Assembly: GCA_951640165.1 (NCBI GenBank)
Contig: OX621257.1
Span: forward strand, 12,225,201-12,289,200
DNA length: 64,000 bases
Reading direction: 5' to 3'
DNA from: Pseudoips prasinana
Taxonomy: Eukaryota; Arthropoda; Insecta; Lepidoptera; Nolidae
Shown here: positions 63,884 to 64,000 of the stretch, piece by piece
How positions within the stretch are numbered: the stretch's first letter is position 1
How the letters are laid out: the number at the start of each line of letters is the position of its first letter
The notes under the pieces: model-generated
Told to the model about the DNA's origin: nothing
The model's input: the letters and a program-made list of their open reading frames with translations, nothing else
The model's database searches: none
Made by a program: the position numbers and the translations under genes

Positions 63884-64000
63884 AGAAAATTTAACTCTGT
63901 TGCCATAAACTCGAGTTCAATTTTGTCTAGCGAATCTGGTTTATCGTTTATGTTTTAGCATGGACTTGATTTATTTATAAGTGGCGTAGGTAAATCTGCT
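63884..64000 (+). other. pelle intron 3, continuing past the window
   Basis: No exon supported. TTATGTTTTAG at about 63949-63959 could be an acceptor with an open frame after it, but too little remains to judge. Confidence 0.3.

Noticed and set aside
63949..64000. Possible fourth pelle exon at the window edge
   Set aside because: An acceptor-like TTTTAG and about 40 bp of open frame are too little, and the residues do not resemble the start of the kinase domain.

Overview
This window looks like nuclear DNA from a moth or butterfly. It is AT-rich and crowded with dispersed elements typical of Lepidoptera: several tRNA-derived SINE families, a 5S-rRNA-derived SINE, RTE, CR1-like and R1-clade non-LTR retrotransposons, mariner, piggyBac and pogo-like DNA transposons, and many MITEs. 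I see no bacterial features, CRISPR arrays, rRNA genes or free-standing tRNA genes; every tRNA-like sequence belongs to a SINE.

The one host gene I can support is on the + strand at the right end. Exons at 51165-51284, 53509-53743 and 60183-60262 have consensus splice sites and matching phases. They encode the N-terminal death domain and following linker of a Pelle/IRAK-family kinase, the Toll-pathway kinase. The kinase domain must lie beyond the window. Its introns hold SINEs, MITEs, an R1-clade 3' end and a nearly intact R1-clade LINE (60331-63867), inserted in sense 68 bp after the exon-3 donor.

Layout. 1-2.7 kb: AT-rich DNA with a MITE inside an older repeat. 2.8-4.3 kb: a SINE split by a dead mariner. 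4.8-9 kb: a decayed CR1-like reverse transcriptase, large repeat F and a ~55-bp minisatellite. 9.8-11.9 kb: pogo-like and piggyBac transposase remnants, the latter split by a tRNA-Pro-like SINE with a perfect 13-bp target duplication. 13-22 kb: SINEs, an R1-clade 3' copy, and an RTE remnant containing another LINE. 23-25.3 kb: a 5'-truncated CR1-like LINE with a long open reading frame. 25-45 kb: mostly SINE, MITE and LINE-tail insertions, often nested. 46-50.6 kb: hairpins and two decayed protein fragments, one THAP-like. 51-64 kb: the pelle region.

The strongest unexplained signal is a set of long, nearly perfect fold-back hairpins with short loops, concentrated at 37-60 kb. At three places (R1 LINE at 60.3 kb, SINE at 47.3 kb, a 190-bp element at 43.9 kb) one hairpin arm sits at the insertion junction. 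In two of them it abuts an identifiable target-site duplication. At the R1 junction the last six bases of the duplication are themselves part of the arm, which points to twin-priming or snap-back during retrotransposition.
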